64,000 nucleotides of DNA, taken from assembly GCF_010894435.1 (NCBI RefSeq), contig NZ_JAAIXZ010000011.1, positions 343,337 to 407,336 of the forward strand, read 5' to 3'. This DNA is from Pyxidicoccus trucidator (GTDB lineage Bacteria; Myxococcota; Myxococcia; Myxococcales; Myxococcaceae). The notes beneath the pieces were generated by a model that was not told the DNA's origin, made no database searches, and was given only the letters and a program-made list of their open reading frames with translations. The translations under genes and the position numbers were made by a program. Positions 24,615-32,947 of the stretch are shown here, piece after piece. Every line of letters begins with the position of its first letter. Positions within the stretch are counted from its first letter, which is position 1.

Positions 24615-25289
24615 TCAGGGCCCCAGGCCCACCCAGACCTCGCCGTCCTCGAAGAACTCCTTCTTCCAGATGGGCACGTCCTGCTTGAGCCGCTCAATCG
24701 CGTGCTCACAGCCGCGGAAGGCCTCCTTCCGGTGGGGTGCCGCCGCGGCGATGACCACGGCCAGCTCCCCCGGCACCAGCGTGCCCACGCGGTGGACGAT
24801 GGCCAGCCGCGTCCCGGGCCACTGTGACGCCACCTCCGCGCCAATCTCCGCCAGCTTCTTCTCCGCCATGGGCGCGTAGGCCTCGTACTCCAGCCGCAGC
24901 ACGCGCCGGCCCTTCGTCTGGTTGCGCACGGAGCCGCTGAACGTCACCAGCCCGCCGTACGCCTCGCCGCCCACCGCCTCCACCACGTCCTCCAGCCGCA
25001 GCGGCCGGTCCACCACGGAGAACAGCCCGGGCGAGCCACCCGCCACCGGCGGAATCAGCGCCACCTCCGCGCCCGGGCGCACCGGCGCCTCCGGGCCCAC
25101 GAACTCCTGGTCCACCGCCACGCGCAGGTGCGGCAGCAGTGGCGCCAGCGCCGGGTGCCGCTCGGTGAGCAGCCGCAGCACGTCCCTCACGAGCGCGCCC
25201 TCGGGCACCTCCAGCACCGCGCGCGCACCACCCGCGCGCTCGCGGGCCGCGGCGAAGAAGAGGACGGTGACACTCCCGCTCCCGCTCAA
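24615..25289 (-). CDS. Fused MoaD-MoaE molybdopterin synthase
   Basis: Makes molybdopterin by transferring sulfur to precursor Z. Residues 1-85 are MoaD (small subunit, beta-grasp; VTVLFFAAARERAGG ... VALIPPVAGG). Residues about 90-224 are MoaE (large subunit) with GLVTFSGSVRNQTKGR, AIVHRVGTLVPGELAVV, HRKEAFRGCEHAIERLKQ and the signature VPIWKKEFF. The Gly-Gly that must carry the thiocarboxylate is internal (84-85) and followed by SPGLF. Mycobacterial MoaX is a known fusion of this kind that is cut after the Gly-Gly. The start is TTG (25289-25287) overlapping the upstream lipoprotein stop as TTGA, so translation is coupled. No other Mo-cofactor gene is nearby. Confidence 0.9.
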   Translation of the reverse strand: MSGSGSVTVLFFAAARERAGGARAVLEVPEGALVRDVLRLLTERHPALAPLLPHLRVAVDQEFVGPEAPVRPGAEVALIPPVAGGSPGLFSVVDRPLRLEDVVEAVGGEAYGGLVTFSGSVRNQTKGRRVLRLEYEAYAPMAEKKLAEIGAEVASQWPGTRLAIVHRVGTLVPGELAVVIAAAAPHRKEAFRGCEHAIERLKQDVPIWKKEFFEDGEVWVGLGP

Positions 25290-27106
25290 CGCGAGACCTC
25301 CCGCGCGCCGCGCAGGGAGACGCGCCCCTTGAGCCGGGCCCCGCCCTCCGCCAGCGAGAGGTCCAGGAACGCCGAGTCCAGCGGCGTGAGCTGCTCCAGC
25401 AGCGCCCCGGTGAAGGCCTGCGCCGCGTCGAGCTGCCCCGAGGGCACGCCCGGCACCTCCTCCGGCGCCTGCAGGTCCGCGCGCAGCTGCCCCAGGTCCA
25501 GCATCACCGACACGTGCCCCGCGCCGAACGCCTGGCCGCCGAAGCGCTCGCGCAGCGCCGTGCCCACGTCTCCGCGCGGGCGCCCCTCCAGCTGCTCGCC
25601 GGCCAGCAGCGTGGCCCGCTGCGCGGTGATGCGCAGCTCCACCGGCTGCTCCCGTACCTTCGTCCGGTAGAGCACGCCGTCCGGCAGGCTCTGCGTGGTG
25701 AAGCCCAGGGACAGGTCCTGGAGCTGCTTGTCGACGAGCCCCCGCACCGCCTCCGCGGAGGTGATGCCCGCCTCCACCACCACGGTGCCCTTGGGCTCCG
25801 GCCGCTTGTTGCGGATGAAGTTGCGGAAGAAGGCCGGCGCGTCGAAGTACACCAGCATCGCCACGTCGCCGCGCAGCGCCTTCAGCAGCGCCTCCGCGTC
25901 CAGGCCCTCCTGACGCCACAGCTCGAGCGTGCGCTCACGGCGCGGAGAGCCCGGCGAGCCGAAGGCCAGCTTCGCCAGCTCCTCGGGAGGCACGGACAGC
26001 TGCGCCGCCGCCATGGGGCCTGATGCCGCCTGCTCCAGCAGGGCCGACGCCGGAGCGCCCGCGCTCTGCCACAGCGGACGGGACGAGGCGAGGAAGCCAT
26101 CCAGCTCCAGCTGCTCCGGCCCCACGCCCAGCGACGCGAAGAAGCCGCGCACGGGGCCCTCCTCCTCTTCCGGCTCCGGGCGCGCCCCCGAGTACAGGTA
26201 CACGCTGCCCTCGGCCACCTTCCCGCGCAGCTCGCCCAGCAGCGGCTCCTCGGACAGACCGGGCCCGGTGAGCCCCATCACCGCGCGACGGGCGACTTCC
26301 GGGTCCGGGGACACCACGAGCTGCGCCTGCATCGGCTCGCCCTCCTCCGGCGCGTCCGGGCTCTCCGGCACGGCCAGGTAGAGGTAGCCCCGGTCCACGA
26401 ACAGCAGCAGGGGCGGGCCACCGTCCCCGGGCACCACCCGCGCCGAGCCGTCCTCCTGGGGCAGCACCCGGTGGCCCGCTTCCTCCAGCTCGCGCACCAC
26501 GGCGTCCATCGCCTCGGCCGGCTCCTGGATGCCCAGCAGCGCCACCACGCCGTCGAAGCCCGGCAGCAGGAAGAAGCCGAAGCCCTCTTCGGGGTCCACG
26601 ACGCTGGGGCCGCCGTCCAGGCCGCGCAGCACCAGCGACACCAACGGGGCCTCCTCCAGCGAGCGCCGCGCGTTCTCCGGGCCGATGAGCCGCTCGTAGA
26701 AGTCCACCAGCGGCTCCACGCCGCCGCGCAGCCGGGGCATCCACAGCGCCGTCTGCGCGCCCGCGGGCACCGCGCGCAGCACCGGCCGGGGCACCACGGA
26801 CAGCTGGACGCGGCCGACCTCCTCGCCCTTGTGCAGCGCGCGCACGGTGTACGCGCCCGGCCGCGCATAGGCATGGGACAGCCGCGCGGCCTGCTGGAGC
26901 GCGGTGCCGTCACCCAGCTCCCAGGTGACGGCCTCCGCGCCCTCCTCGCGCGAGCCGAGCTCCACCGGCACGCCCGCCTCCACCGTGCGGTCCTGACCCA
27001 GCTCCGGCCGCACCGCCCGCTTGCAGCCGGAGGCCCCAGGGCCCACGGCGGCAGTCAGCAGCAGGAGCGCGACCAGCGGGACGGAGGGGCGTGGGGCAAG
27101 CGGCAT
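25286..27106 (-). CDS. Lipoprotein with N-terminal PKD domain
   Basis: 606-residue lipoprotein: signal peptide PLVALLLLTAAVGPGASGC with the cysteine near residue 28. A PKD-like domain covers about 40-110 (VTWELGDGTALQQAARLSHA and YARPGAYTV). The remaining ~490 residues are a repetitive alpha/beta domain without a family I recognise (WMPRLRGGVEPLVDFYERLI; LPGFDGVVALLGIQEPAEAM; DVAMLVYFDAPAFFRNFIRN), of the type found in DUF3352-like surface proteins. Located 7 bp downstream of an outer-membrane barrel gene and coupled to moaD-moaE, so it probably belongs to the same transcript. Function unknown. Confidence 0.85.
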   Translation of the reverse strand: MPLAPRPSVPLVALLLLTAAVGPGASGCKRAVRPELGQDRTVEAGVPVELGSREEGAEAVTWELGDGTALQQAARLSHAYARPGAYTVRALHKGEEVGRVQLSVVPRPVLRAVPAGAQTALWMPRLRGGVEPLVDFYERLIGPENARRSLEEAPLVSLVLRGLDGGPSVVDPEEGFGFFLLPGFDGVVALLGIQEPAEAMDAVVRELEEAGHRVLPQEDGSARVVPGDGGPPLLLFVDRGYLYLAVPESPDAPEEGEPMQAQLVVSPDPEVARRAVMGLTGPGLSEEPLLGELRGKVAEGSVYLYSGARPEPEEEEGPVRGFFASLGVGPEQLELDGFLASSRPLWQSAGAPASALLEQAASGPMAAAQLSVPPEELAKLAFGSPGSPRRERTLELWRQEGLDAEALLKALRGDVAMLVYFDAPAFFRNFIRNKRPEPKGTVVVEAGITSAEAVRGLVDKQLQDLSLGFTTQSLPDGVLYRTKVREQPVELRITAQRATLLAGEQLEGRPRGDVGTALRERFGGQAFGAGHVSVMLDLGQLRADLQAPEEVPGVPSGQLDAAQAFTGALLEQLTPLDSAFLDLSLAEGGARLKGRVSLRGAREVSR

Positions 27107-27113
27107 GAGCCGC

Positions 27114-27842
27114 TTAGTAGTCCAGGGCCAGTCCGAACATCCAGCGCCGGCTCGACAGGTTGAGCCCGCCCGCGCCGAAATTGTTCACATCCGCGTACGT
27201 GTACTCGGCGAAGAGGTAGCTGTGGTTCACCCCGAGGTCCGAGTCGAAGTCACGTGCGAAACGCGGCTCCAGCACGTCGAGCATGAAGGCCAAGCCGCCG
27301 GTGGCGCCCCAGCCCCACTTGCCGCCGGAGCCCTTGTTGCCGCCCACCGTCTCGGTGGAGCTGCCCTTGGTAATCCACCACGGCGTGTAGATGAGGCCCA
27401 GCTTGCCGTACGGCACCAGGGGGATTCCCCACTCGAAGGCGGCGTAGTCGAACTTGTAGAAGGCGTTGACGCCCAGCGGGATGACCTTGATGGCCGTCTG
27501 CTCCCCCGCCGCGGCACCGCTGGCCAGCCTCGCGGGCGCGAACTTCTCCCCGTAGCCAGCGGACAGCCCGATGCCCGCCGTGCCGAAGCCCTGGTAGAAG
27601 TAGCGCTGCAGCTCCGCCTCGAACAGCAGCAGCGAGGCATCACCGAAGGTGTCCTTGTACGGCGTGCCGTTGAGCCCCTCCTCCTCGTCGACGAGCGGCC
27701 TGTACCCGCCCAGCCGGAACGCGACTCCGCCCGTGCGCGGCGACTGCAGCGACACTTCCTCCTCCACCACCGCTGAATCCTGTCCCCATGCGGGAAGCGC
27801 GGCCAGGAGCGCCGCGAAACCGAGGGCCGTTGCCCGACTCAT
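27114..27842 (-). CDS. MXAN_2562-family outer membrane beta-barrel protein
   Basis: 242 residues. Signal peptide MSRATALGFAALLAALPAWG, then alternating aromatic beta strands (GVAFRLGGYRPLVDEEEGLN; LLLFEAELQRYFYQGFGTAG; VIPLGVNAFYKFDYAAFEWG; WGATGGLAFMLDVLEP) and a C-terminus ending in aromatic residues (WMFGLALDY), as expected of an outer-membrane barrel. It matches the pattern of the MXAN_2562 family. GAGGAGGAA lies just before the ATG, and the ATG overlaps the stop of the MYXO-CTERM gene (ATGA). The pair is known to be adjacent in myxobacteria; its role is not established. Confidence 0.87.
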   Translation of the reverse strand: MSRATALGFAALLAALPAWGQDSAVVEEEVSLQSPRTGGVAFRLGGYRPLVDEEEGLNGTPYKDTFGDASLLLFEAELQRYFYQGFGTAGIGLSAGYGEKFAPARLASGAAAGEQTAIKVIPLGVNAFYKFDYAAFEWGIPLVPYGKLGLIYTPWWITKGSSTETVGGNKGSGGKWGWGATGGLAFMLDVLEPRFARDFDSDLGVNHSYLFAEYTYADVNNFGAGGLNLSSRRWMFGLALDY

Positions 27843-28738
27843 GACTGCTTCCTCCTCGACAACCAGAACCCCAGGGCGGCCAGCACCGCGCCACCCGCGA
27901 TGCCTCCGCCCGTCGCGCCACACCCGCCCGTCTCGTCGCCACCCGCGCCCAGATAGCCCCCGTAGAAGCCATTGCTCGCGACAGGCGTGCCCTCGCTCGG
28001 GTCCGACGGCTCGCTGGCGTTCTTCGCCACGTCCGTCGCCACCGCGACGACGCGATAGGTCACCCCGTTCTCCAGTCCCAACAGCTCCGCGGTACCCTCG
28101 GTAGACGTCGTCTCGTCGCTGGACACCTCGGTGCCGACCCCGCCGTCGGCGTCCAGCGGATAGGCGGACACCTTCACGGTGGTGTCACTCTCCGCCGTCA
28201 CGGTGACGCCCAACGCCGAGTCGCGCGCGGACACAGCGGAGATGGCGGGCTTGGGAGGCGCCTTGGTGTCGAAGCGCAGCAGGGGGGCCGTGCTCACCTT
28301 GACGGACACGTCGCAGGCGGTGGGGTTCAGGGCGTTGGCCACGAAGGTGGCGCCACAGACGCGCATCGTCTGCTCCACGCTGGCGGTCTCACACGTCCCC
28401 GTGCCGCCATCCGTCCCCGAGAAGATGGGCAGGCGGCTCACGTCGATGGAGCGCACCACGGTGCCCGGGGTGCTGACGTTCGCCTCCGGCACGTCCTCCA
28501 GCACGTAGTCGCCAGTCGCGGGCTCTTCCCTACAGGAGCCGGACGTGGTGACCCAGAGCTGCAGCGGCTCACAGGCCACCCCCGCGAAGGTCCAGTCCAG
28601 GTCCAGGTCCCGGTCGCAGTCCAAGCTGTTGAGGCCGAGGGGCTGGTTGGTGGTGGGAGTGTTGTTGACCGTCAGGGTCAGGGTCTGCCCCAGGGCGGTC
28701 GACGCGAAGAGCAGGAGACCAACGAGTAGGAAACGCAT
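27839..28738 (-). CDS. MXAN_2561-family MYXO-CTERM-anchored protein
   Basis: 299-residue surface protein. Signal peptide MRFLLVGLLLFASTALG; a cysteine-bearing N-terminal domain (LDCDRDLDLDWTFAGVAC; QLWVTTSGSC); a fibronectin type III-like domain at about 165-250 (PKPAISAVSARDSALGVTV; YRVVAVATDVAKNASEPS); and a MYXO-CTERM signal, GGCGATGGG followed by a hydrophobic helix and SRRKQS. MYXO-CTERM sorting is specific to Myxococcota. ATG 28738 is the first Met before the signal peptide. It overlaps the downstream barrel gene by 4 bp, so anchored protein and barrel are made together; I infer they act together at the outer membrane. Confidence 0.87.
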   Translation of the reverse strand: MRFLLVGLLLFASTALGQTLTLTVNNTPTTNQPLGLNSLDCDRDLDLDWTFAGVACEPLQLWVTTSGSCREEPATGDYVLEDVPEANVSTPGTVVRSIDVSRLPIFSGTDGGTGTCETASVEQTMRVCGATFVANALNPTACDVSVKVSTAPLLRFDTKAPPKPAISAVSARDSALGVTVTAESDTTVKVSAYPLDADGGVGTEVSSDETTSTEGTAELLGLENGVTYRVVAVATDVAKNASEPSDPSEGTPVASNGFYGGYLGAGGDETGGCGATGGGIAGGAVLAALGFWLSRRKQS

Positions 28739-28863
28739 GGGTACGCGCACGCTAGCAAGCGGGAGGCCACCCACAACCCCTTCCTGGCTGGCCTGTTTCC
28801 CCTCGGGGGGAGCCCCCCGCCCCGCCAAACAGGCAAGGCCGTGAGCGGGGGTTTGCCATTTTG

Positions 28864-29898
28864 TCAGGCGGGGCGCTCGGCGAGCTTCAGCCCGGCCTCC
28901 ACCAGGTTGAGGCCGGCGCCCCGGCTGGCGTTGTCCACGGCGGCGAAGAGCGTCACCCACTCGGGGGCCTGGGGGAAGGCCCGCACCCGGCCCACGTGCA
29001 CGGCGGGGTCCGACATGACAAGCATGGGCATGGGGTAGATGCGCTCGCCGGGGGCGTCCAGCACCTTGAGGGCGGGCGACGTCTTGAGGGCGGCGCGCAC
29101 CTGCTCCACCGGGCCGGCCTTCTTGAGCTGCACGTTGAGGGTGATGCCGTGGCCGTGGAAGGTGGGCACCTGCACCGCGGTGCCGGCGATGACGGGCACC
29201 TCGCCTCGGGAGGAGAACAGGCGCGCGGCCTCGAGCGTCCAGCCGCCCTCCTCCTCCGTCCAGGGCGAGTTCACCATGAAGCCGCCCACCTGGGGCACCA
29301 GGTTGAAGCCCACGCGGTGGGGGAAGGCCTGGGGCTCCGGCTCGCGCCCGGAGAGCAGGTCCGCCGTCTGCTTCTCCAGTTCCGCCACCCCGCGCACACC
29401 CGCGCTGGACACGCTCATCATCGCCGTCACCTGCGCGCGCACCACGCCGAAGGCCCGGCGCAGCGGCTCCACCACGTGCACCACGGCCGAGGTGACGGCG
29501 CCCGGCAGGCACACCACGCGGCCCTTGAAGGTGAAGCCGGCGCCCAGCGCCTCGGCGTTGAAGCCCGGCAGCACCAGGGGCACGTTGCCGTCGCTCCGGA
29601 AGGCGGAGCTGGCGTCCACCACCCACGCGCCCGCGGCCTGCGCGGCCGGCGCCAGCGTGCGCGACGCCTCGGCCGGCGTGGCCAGCAGCACCAGCCCCAG
29701 CCCCCGGAAGGCTTCCGGCGTGGCCCGCTCCACCTCGAGCGAGTCCTCGCCGTACTCCACGTCGAGCCCCTTCGAGCGCTCGGAGCCGAAGGCACGCACG
29801 CGCTCGGCGGGCACGTCCTGCGCGTACAGCGCGGCCAGCGCCTCGCGGCCCACCACGCCGGTGGCACCCACCACGCCAATCTTCAGGTCGTCTCTCAT
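28864..29898 (-). CDS. Aspartate-semialdehyde-dehydrogenase-like protein lacking the usual catalytic Cys (Usg-like)
   Basis: 344 residues with the ASADH fold: NADP-binding IGVVGATGVVGREAL, VVDASSAFRSDGNVPLVLP, RVGFNLVPQVGGF and a late GHG (VPTFHGHGITLNV). True ASADH has N-P-N-C-(S/T)-T at the active site. Here the aligned segment is VVCLPGAVTSAVV (128-140): Ala134 replaces the cysteine and Cys130 sits four residues earlier. The Arg of the RVPV..GHS motif is also altered (QVPTFHGHG). These are features of Usg-1-type paralogues, which keep the fold without the same chemistry. It may therefore not make aspartate semialdehyde. It lies 55 bp after tsaB on the same strand. Family is certain, activity is doubtful. 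Confidence 0.85.
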   Translation of the reverse strand: MRDDLKIGVVGATGVVGREALAALYAQDVPAERVRAFGSERSKGLDVEYGEDSLEVERATPEAFRGLGLVLLATPAEASRTLAPAAQAAGAWVVDASSAFRSDGNVPLVLPGFNAEALGAGFTFKGRVVCLPGAVTSAVVHVVEPLRRAFGVVRAQVTAMMSVSSAGVRGVAELEKQTADLLSGREPEPQAFPHRVGFNLVPQVGGFMVNSPWTEEEGGWTLEAARLFSSRGEVPVIAGTAVQVPTFHGHGITLNVQLKKAGPVEQVRAALKTSPALKVLDAPGERIYPMPMLVMSDPAVHVGRVRAFPQAPEWVTLFAAVDNASRGAGLNLVEAGLKLAERPA

Positions 29899-29953
29899 GG
29901 CGCGTCCTTTACGTCACCGCGCACGCGCGGGCGAGCGCCGCGAGGGCAGAGCG

Positions 29954-30706
29954 TCAGTCTTCCTTCAAACGCGCCGTCGGCGCCGGCCCGGGCAGCGGGG
30001 GGAACTTCGGGTTGCGCTCCGGCTCGGAGGCGCGCACGTAGTGCGGCTCCAGCGCGAAGAGCGCCTGCAGCGAGCGCTCCTCCGGGAAGCGCACCAGCCG
30101 CGCCAACTCCACCGCCGAGGGGAACGCCGGCCCCGCCAGCAGCCGCTGGGGCGCCACCCCGTGCGACTCCAGCGCGGCGCGGTAGTCCGTCAGCGCGGGC
30201 CCCAGCGCCAGCGCGCGGGGCTCGGCGGCCAGGCGCGCGGCCACCTCCTGGGGGGACATGGCCGTCTCCGGCTCCAGCGCCTCCACCGTCCCGCCCCGCC
30301 GCACGTACGCGCCCAGGTACAGGTCGTCCCTGCGCGCCACGGCCAGGCAGTACAGCGGCACGTCCTCCGGGCCCTCCAGCGCCACCGCCGCCAGCGACGA
30401 CGCCCCGGCCACCTTGAGTCCCGTCGCGTACGCCAGCGACTTCACCGTGGCCAGGCCGATGCGCAGCCCCGTGAAGGAGCCTGGGCCCAGGCCCACGGCC
30501 AGCCCCTCCAGGTCCGCCAGCTTCACGCCATGCCGCGCGAGCAACTCCCCCACGACGCCGGGCAGCGCCTCGCTCTGCTTCTGGGGCGGACCCACCACCA
30601 CGTGCTCCAGCACGCGCAGGCTTCCGGAGGGCCCTCGCTCGGACGGCTCACGCTCCACCAGGGCGAGCGACAGGGTCAGCGTGGAGGTGTCCAGCGAGAG
30701 GAACAT
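29954..30706 (-). CDS. tsaB: TsaB, partner protein for tRNA t6A synthesis
   Basis: 250 residues. TsaB is an ASKHA-fold protein that pairs with TsaD and TsaE to add threonylcarbamoyl to A37 of ANN-decoding tRNAs. MFLSLDTSTLTLSLAL is the N-terminal strand signature and VGLGPGSFTGLRIGLATVKS is the diagnostic TsaB block (about 79-98); PLYCLAVARRDDLYLGAY follows. ATG 30706 (MFLSLD) is preferred over an upstream Met since the fold begins there. It lies 11 bp after rlpA. The last ~30 residues are a Pro-rich tail (FPPLPGPAPTARLKED). Confidence 0.95.
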   Translation of the reverse strand: MFLSLDTSTLTLSLALVEREPSERGPSGSLRVLEHVVVGPPQKQSEALPGVVGELLARHGVKLADLEGLAVGLGPGSFTGLRIGLATVKSLAYATGLKVAGASSLAAVALEGPEDVPLYCLAVARRDDLYLGAYVRRGGTVEALEPETAMSPQEVAARLAAEPRALALGPALTDYRAALESHGVAPQRLLAGPAFPSAVELARLVRFPEERSLQALFALEPHYVRASEPERNPKFPPLPGPAPTARLKED

Positions 30707-30717
30707 GGGCCCGCTCC

Positions 30718-31215
30718 CTACACCGGCACGGCCCACGATGCCCGGGGAATCTCCGAGACGGGCGTCTCGCAGCGGTACAGCCGCACCCGCGTCACGCCCT
30801 TGTCCAGCATGCCCAGCTTCGCCGCGGCGGCCTTGGACAGGTCGATGATGCGCCCCTCGATGAAGGGCCCCCGGTCATTCACCCGGACCTCCACCTGCTT
30901 GCCGTTCTCCATGTTCACCACGCGCAGGCAGGAGCCGAAGCGCAGCTTGCGGTGCGCGGCGGTGAGGGCGTTCTGGTTGAACTTCTCCCCGCTCGCGGTG
31001 GGGCGGCCGTGCAGGCCCGGGCCGTAGAAGGAGGCCAGTCCCTCGCCCACGTAGGTGCGCGGCATCTGCTCGCGCTTCGTCACGCCCGACGAGCCGGTGG
31101 ACGTCGGGGTCTGCCGCGCGGACGTCGTCTCCGGCGGCTGGGGCTTCGCGGCGCGAGGGGCGCATGCGCCGAGCATGCTCAACCCCAGGATGAAGGCGAC
31201 GGCGCTTCCTCGCAT
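30718..31215 (-). CDS. rlpA: RlpA-type septal ring lytic transglycosylase lipoprotein
   Basis: 165-residue lipoprotein with lipobox LGAC (cysteine at residue 18), a Pro/Thr-rich linker and a double-psi beta-barrel (about 60-150): GLASFYGPGLHGRPTASGEK, NQNALTAAHRKLRFGSCLRV, VRVNDRGPFIEGRIIDLS. RlpA enzymes cleave denuded glycan strands. The DPBB domain carries the conserved Glu (SGEKF) and Asp (VNDRGPF). There is no C-terminal SPOR domain, so it is shorter than E. coli RlpA. It lies 7 bp after the rseP stop, within the envelope run. Confidence 0.93.
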   Translation of the reverse strand: MRGSAVAFILGLSMLGACAPRAAKPQPPETTSARQTPTSTGSSGVTKREQMPRTYVGEGLASFYGPGLHGRPTASGEKFNQNALTAAHRKLRFGSCLRVVNMENGKQVEVRVNDRGPFIEGRIIDLSKAAAAKLGMLDKGVTRVRLYRCETPVSEIPRASWAVPV

Positions 31216-31222
31216 GGCACCT

Positions 31223-32863
31223 CTAGCGCATGACGTCGTTGGACACGGCGAGCAGCATCAACATGATGAGCAGCGCCAGGCCCACCATGTTGGCCACCTC
31301 GCGAACACGAACGGGAATGGGGCGGCGGCGAATTCCCTCCCACGCGGCGGACAGCAGGTGGAAGCCGTCCAGCACGGGAATGGGCAGCAGGTTCATCACT
31401 CCCAGATTGATGGAGATGATGGCCATCAGGTGGAGGAAGCTGTCCAGGCCCTGCTCGGCGCTCTTGCCCGCCAACTGGTACATCATGATGGGCCCGCCCA
31501 CGGTGTTCAGCGGCACTTTGCCCACGAAGAGCCCGCCGATGACCTTCACCATCTGCCCGACGATTTTCGGGACGATGAGCGCCGCTTCCTTGAAGGCCGC
31601 GCCCGGGCCCAGGTGCACCGTCACCTCGTCCAGCACGGGCGAGTCCGCGGCCGTCAGCCCCCAGTTGAGCACGCCCAGCGCCACCGCCTTGGTCGGCGTG
31701 CCTGTGCGGTCCACCGTCTCCAGCGGCGCCTGCGCCAGCTTCTCCGTGCGCTCGCCGCCCGCGCCGCGCCACGACAGCGTGAAGGGCTGCTCCTTCATCG
31801 CGTTGAGCTTCGTGGCCAGCTGGTGGAAGGACAGCAGCGGCTCCCCGTTGATGGAGACGACGCGGTCCCCCGGCTGGATGCCGGCCTTCTGGGCTGCGCT
31901 GCCCGGAGCCACCGTCGCCAGGTAGAGGTCCACGCCCTCGGCGCCGAGCGCCGCCATGCCCTCGCCCGCCTGCTTGGGCACCGTGAACTGGAGCACCTGG
32001 GGAACGCGCCCCGTCACCGCGCCCGCCTGCACCGGGTCCAGGCGCCGCACGGTGAGCTGCAGCGGCGTGCCCTCCGGGTGCTTGTTCACCGCCTGGTGCA
32101 GCCGCGCCTCGTCCTTGATGCCCACCCCATTGACGGAGAGGACGCGGTCGAAGGTGCGCAGGCCGGTCTGCTCCGCGACGGAGCCCCGGGGCACGCCCAC
32201 CAGCGCCGGCCGGGACACCGGCTCCACGCCGATTTGGCCGCGCTCCACCGTGTCGATGGGCGACGACTCGACGTGCTTCACCGGCGTCACCTGCAGGGTG
32301 AGCTGCTTGCCATCCCGGTCCACCACCACGGGAACGGGCCGCTCGAAGCGCCCGACGAAGGCGTCGCGCATGTCGTCGAAGGTGCGCACCTCCACGCCAT
32401 CCACGGCCAGCACCCTGTCACCGGGGCGGATGCCGGCGGCGACGGCGGGCATGCCCGGGTTGACGTTGCCCACCAGGGTGGAGGTTGCCTGGTGCGGGCC
32501 CAGGTAGACGAAGAAGTAGATGAGGACCGGGAAGATGAGGTTGAAGGCCGGCCCGGCCAGGACGATGAGCCCGCGCTTCCAGGGGGGCTGCGCGAGGAAC
32601 CCGCGGCTGGCCTCCTCCGGGCTGAGCTCCTCGTGGGGCAGGTCTCCCGCCATCTTCACGAAGCCGCCCAGGGGCAGCAGGGCAATCTGGTACTCCGTCT
32701 CGCCCCTGGTGAACCCCATCAGCTTCGGACCGAAGCCGATGGAGAACTTGAGGACCTTCACCCCACAGGCCTTCGCCACCAGGAAGTGGCCCAGCTCGTG
32801 GACCGTGACGAGCACGCCCAGCAACAGGATGAAGAACCCAGCGTTTTGGACGGTCTGGAGCAT
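31223..32863 (-). CDS. rseP: RseP-type site-2 protease with three PDZ domains
   Basis: 546-residue M50B intramembrane protease that cleaves anti-sigma factors after a site-1 cut. HELGHFLVAKACGVKVLKFS (HExxH at 22-26) is in the first helix; WKRGLIVLAGPAFNLIFPVL is the GPxxN helix; zinc ligand Asp lies in LLPIPVLDGFHLLSA near residue 489. Three PDZ-like segments lie at about 130-205, 215-290 and 310-390, each with a GDRV/DRVLSVNG-type turn; E. coli RseP has two and is about 450 residues. ATG 32863 is chosen as the Met just before the first helix. It follows cdsA with 84 bp between, in the usual uppS-cdsA-rseP order. Confidence 0.95.
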   Translation of the reverse strand: MLQTVQNAGFFILLLGVLVTVHELGHFLVAKACGVKVLKFSIGFGPKLMGFTRGETEYQIALLPLGGFVKMAGDLPHEELSPEEASRGFLAQPPWKRGLIVLAGPAFNLIFPVLIYFFVYLGPHQATSTLVGNVNPGMPAVAAGIRPGDRVLAVDGVEVRTFDDMRDAFVGRFERPVPVVVDRDGKQLTLQVTPVKHVESSPIDTVERGQIGVEPVSRPALVGVPRGSVAEQTGLRTFDRVLSVNGVGIKDEARLHQAVNKHPEGTPLQLTVRRLDPVQAGAVTGRVPQVLQFTVPKQAGEGMAALGAEGVDLYLATVAPGSAAQKAGIQPGDRVVSINGEPLLSFHQLATKLNAMKEQPFTLSWRGAGGERTEKLAQAPLETVDRTGTPTKAVALGVLNWGLTAADSPVLDEVTVHLGPGAAFKEAALIVPKIVGQMVKVIGGLFVGKVPLNTVGGPIMMYQLAGKSAEQGLDSFLHLMAIISINLGVMNLLPIPVLDGFHLLSAAWEGIRRRPIPVRVREVANMVGLALLIMLMLLAVSNDVMR

Positions 32864-32947
32864 GGGCGCAACAGTAATCGTGGGCGCCCGGACGGACAAC
32901 GCACATCGCGGCCCGCCAAGCAGGCAGGCGGGCGGAAGTGCGCGGAG

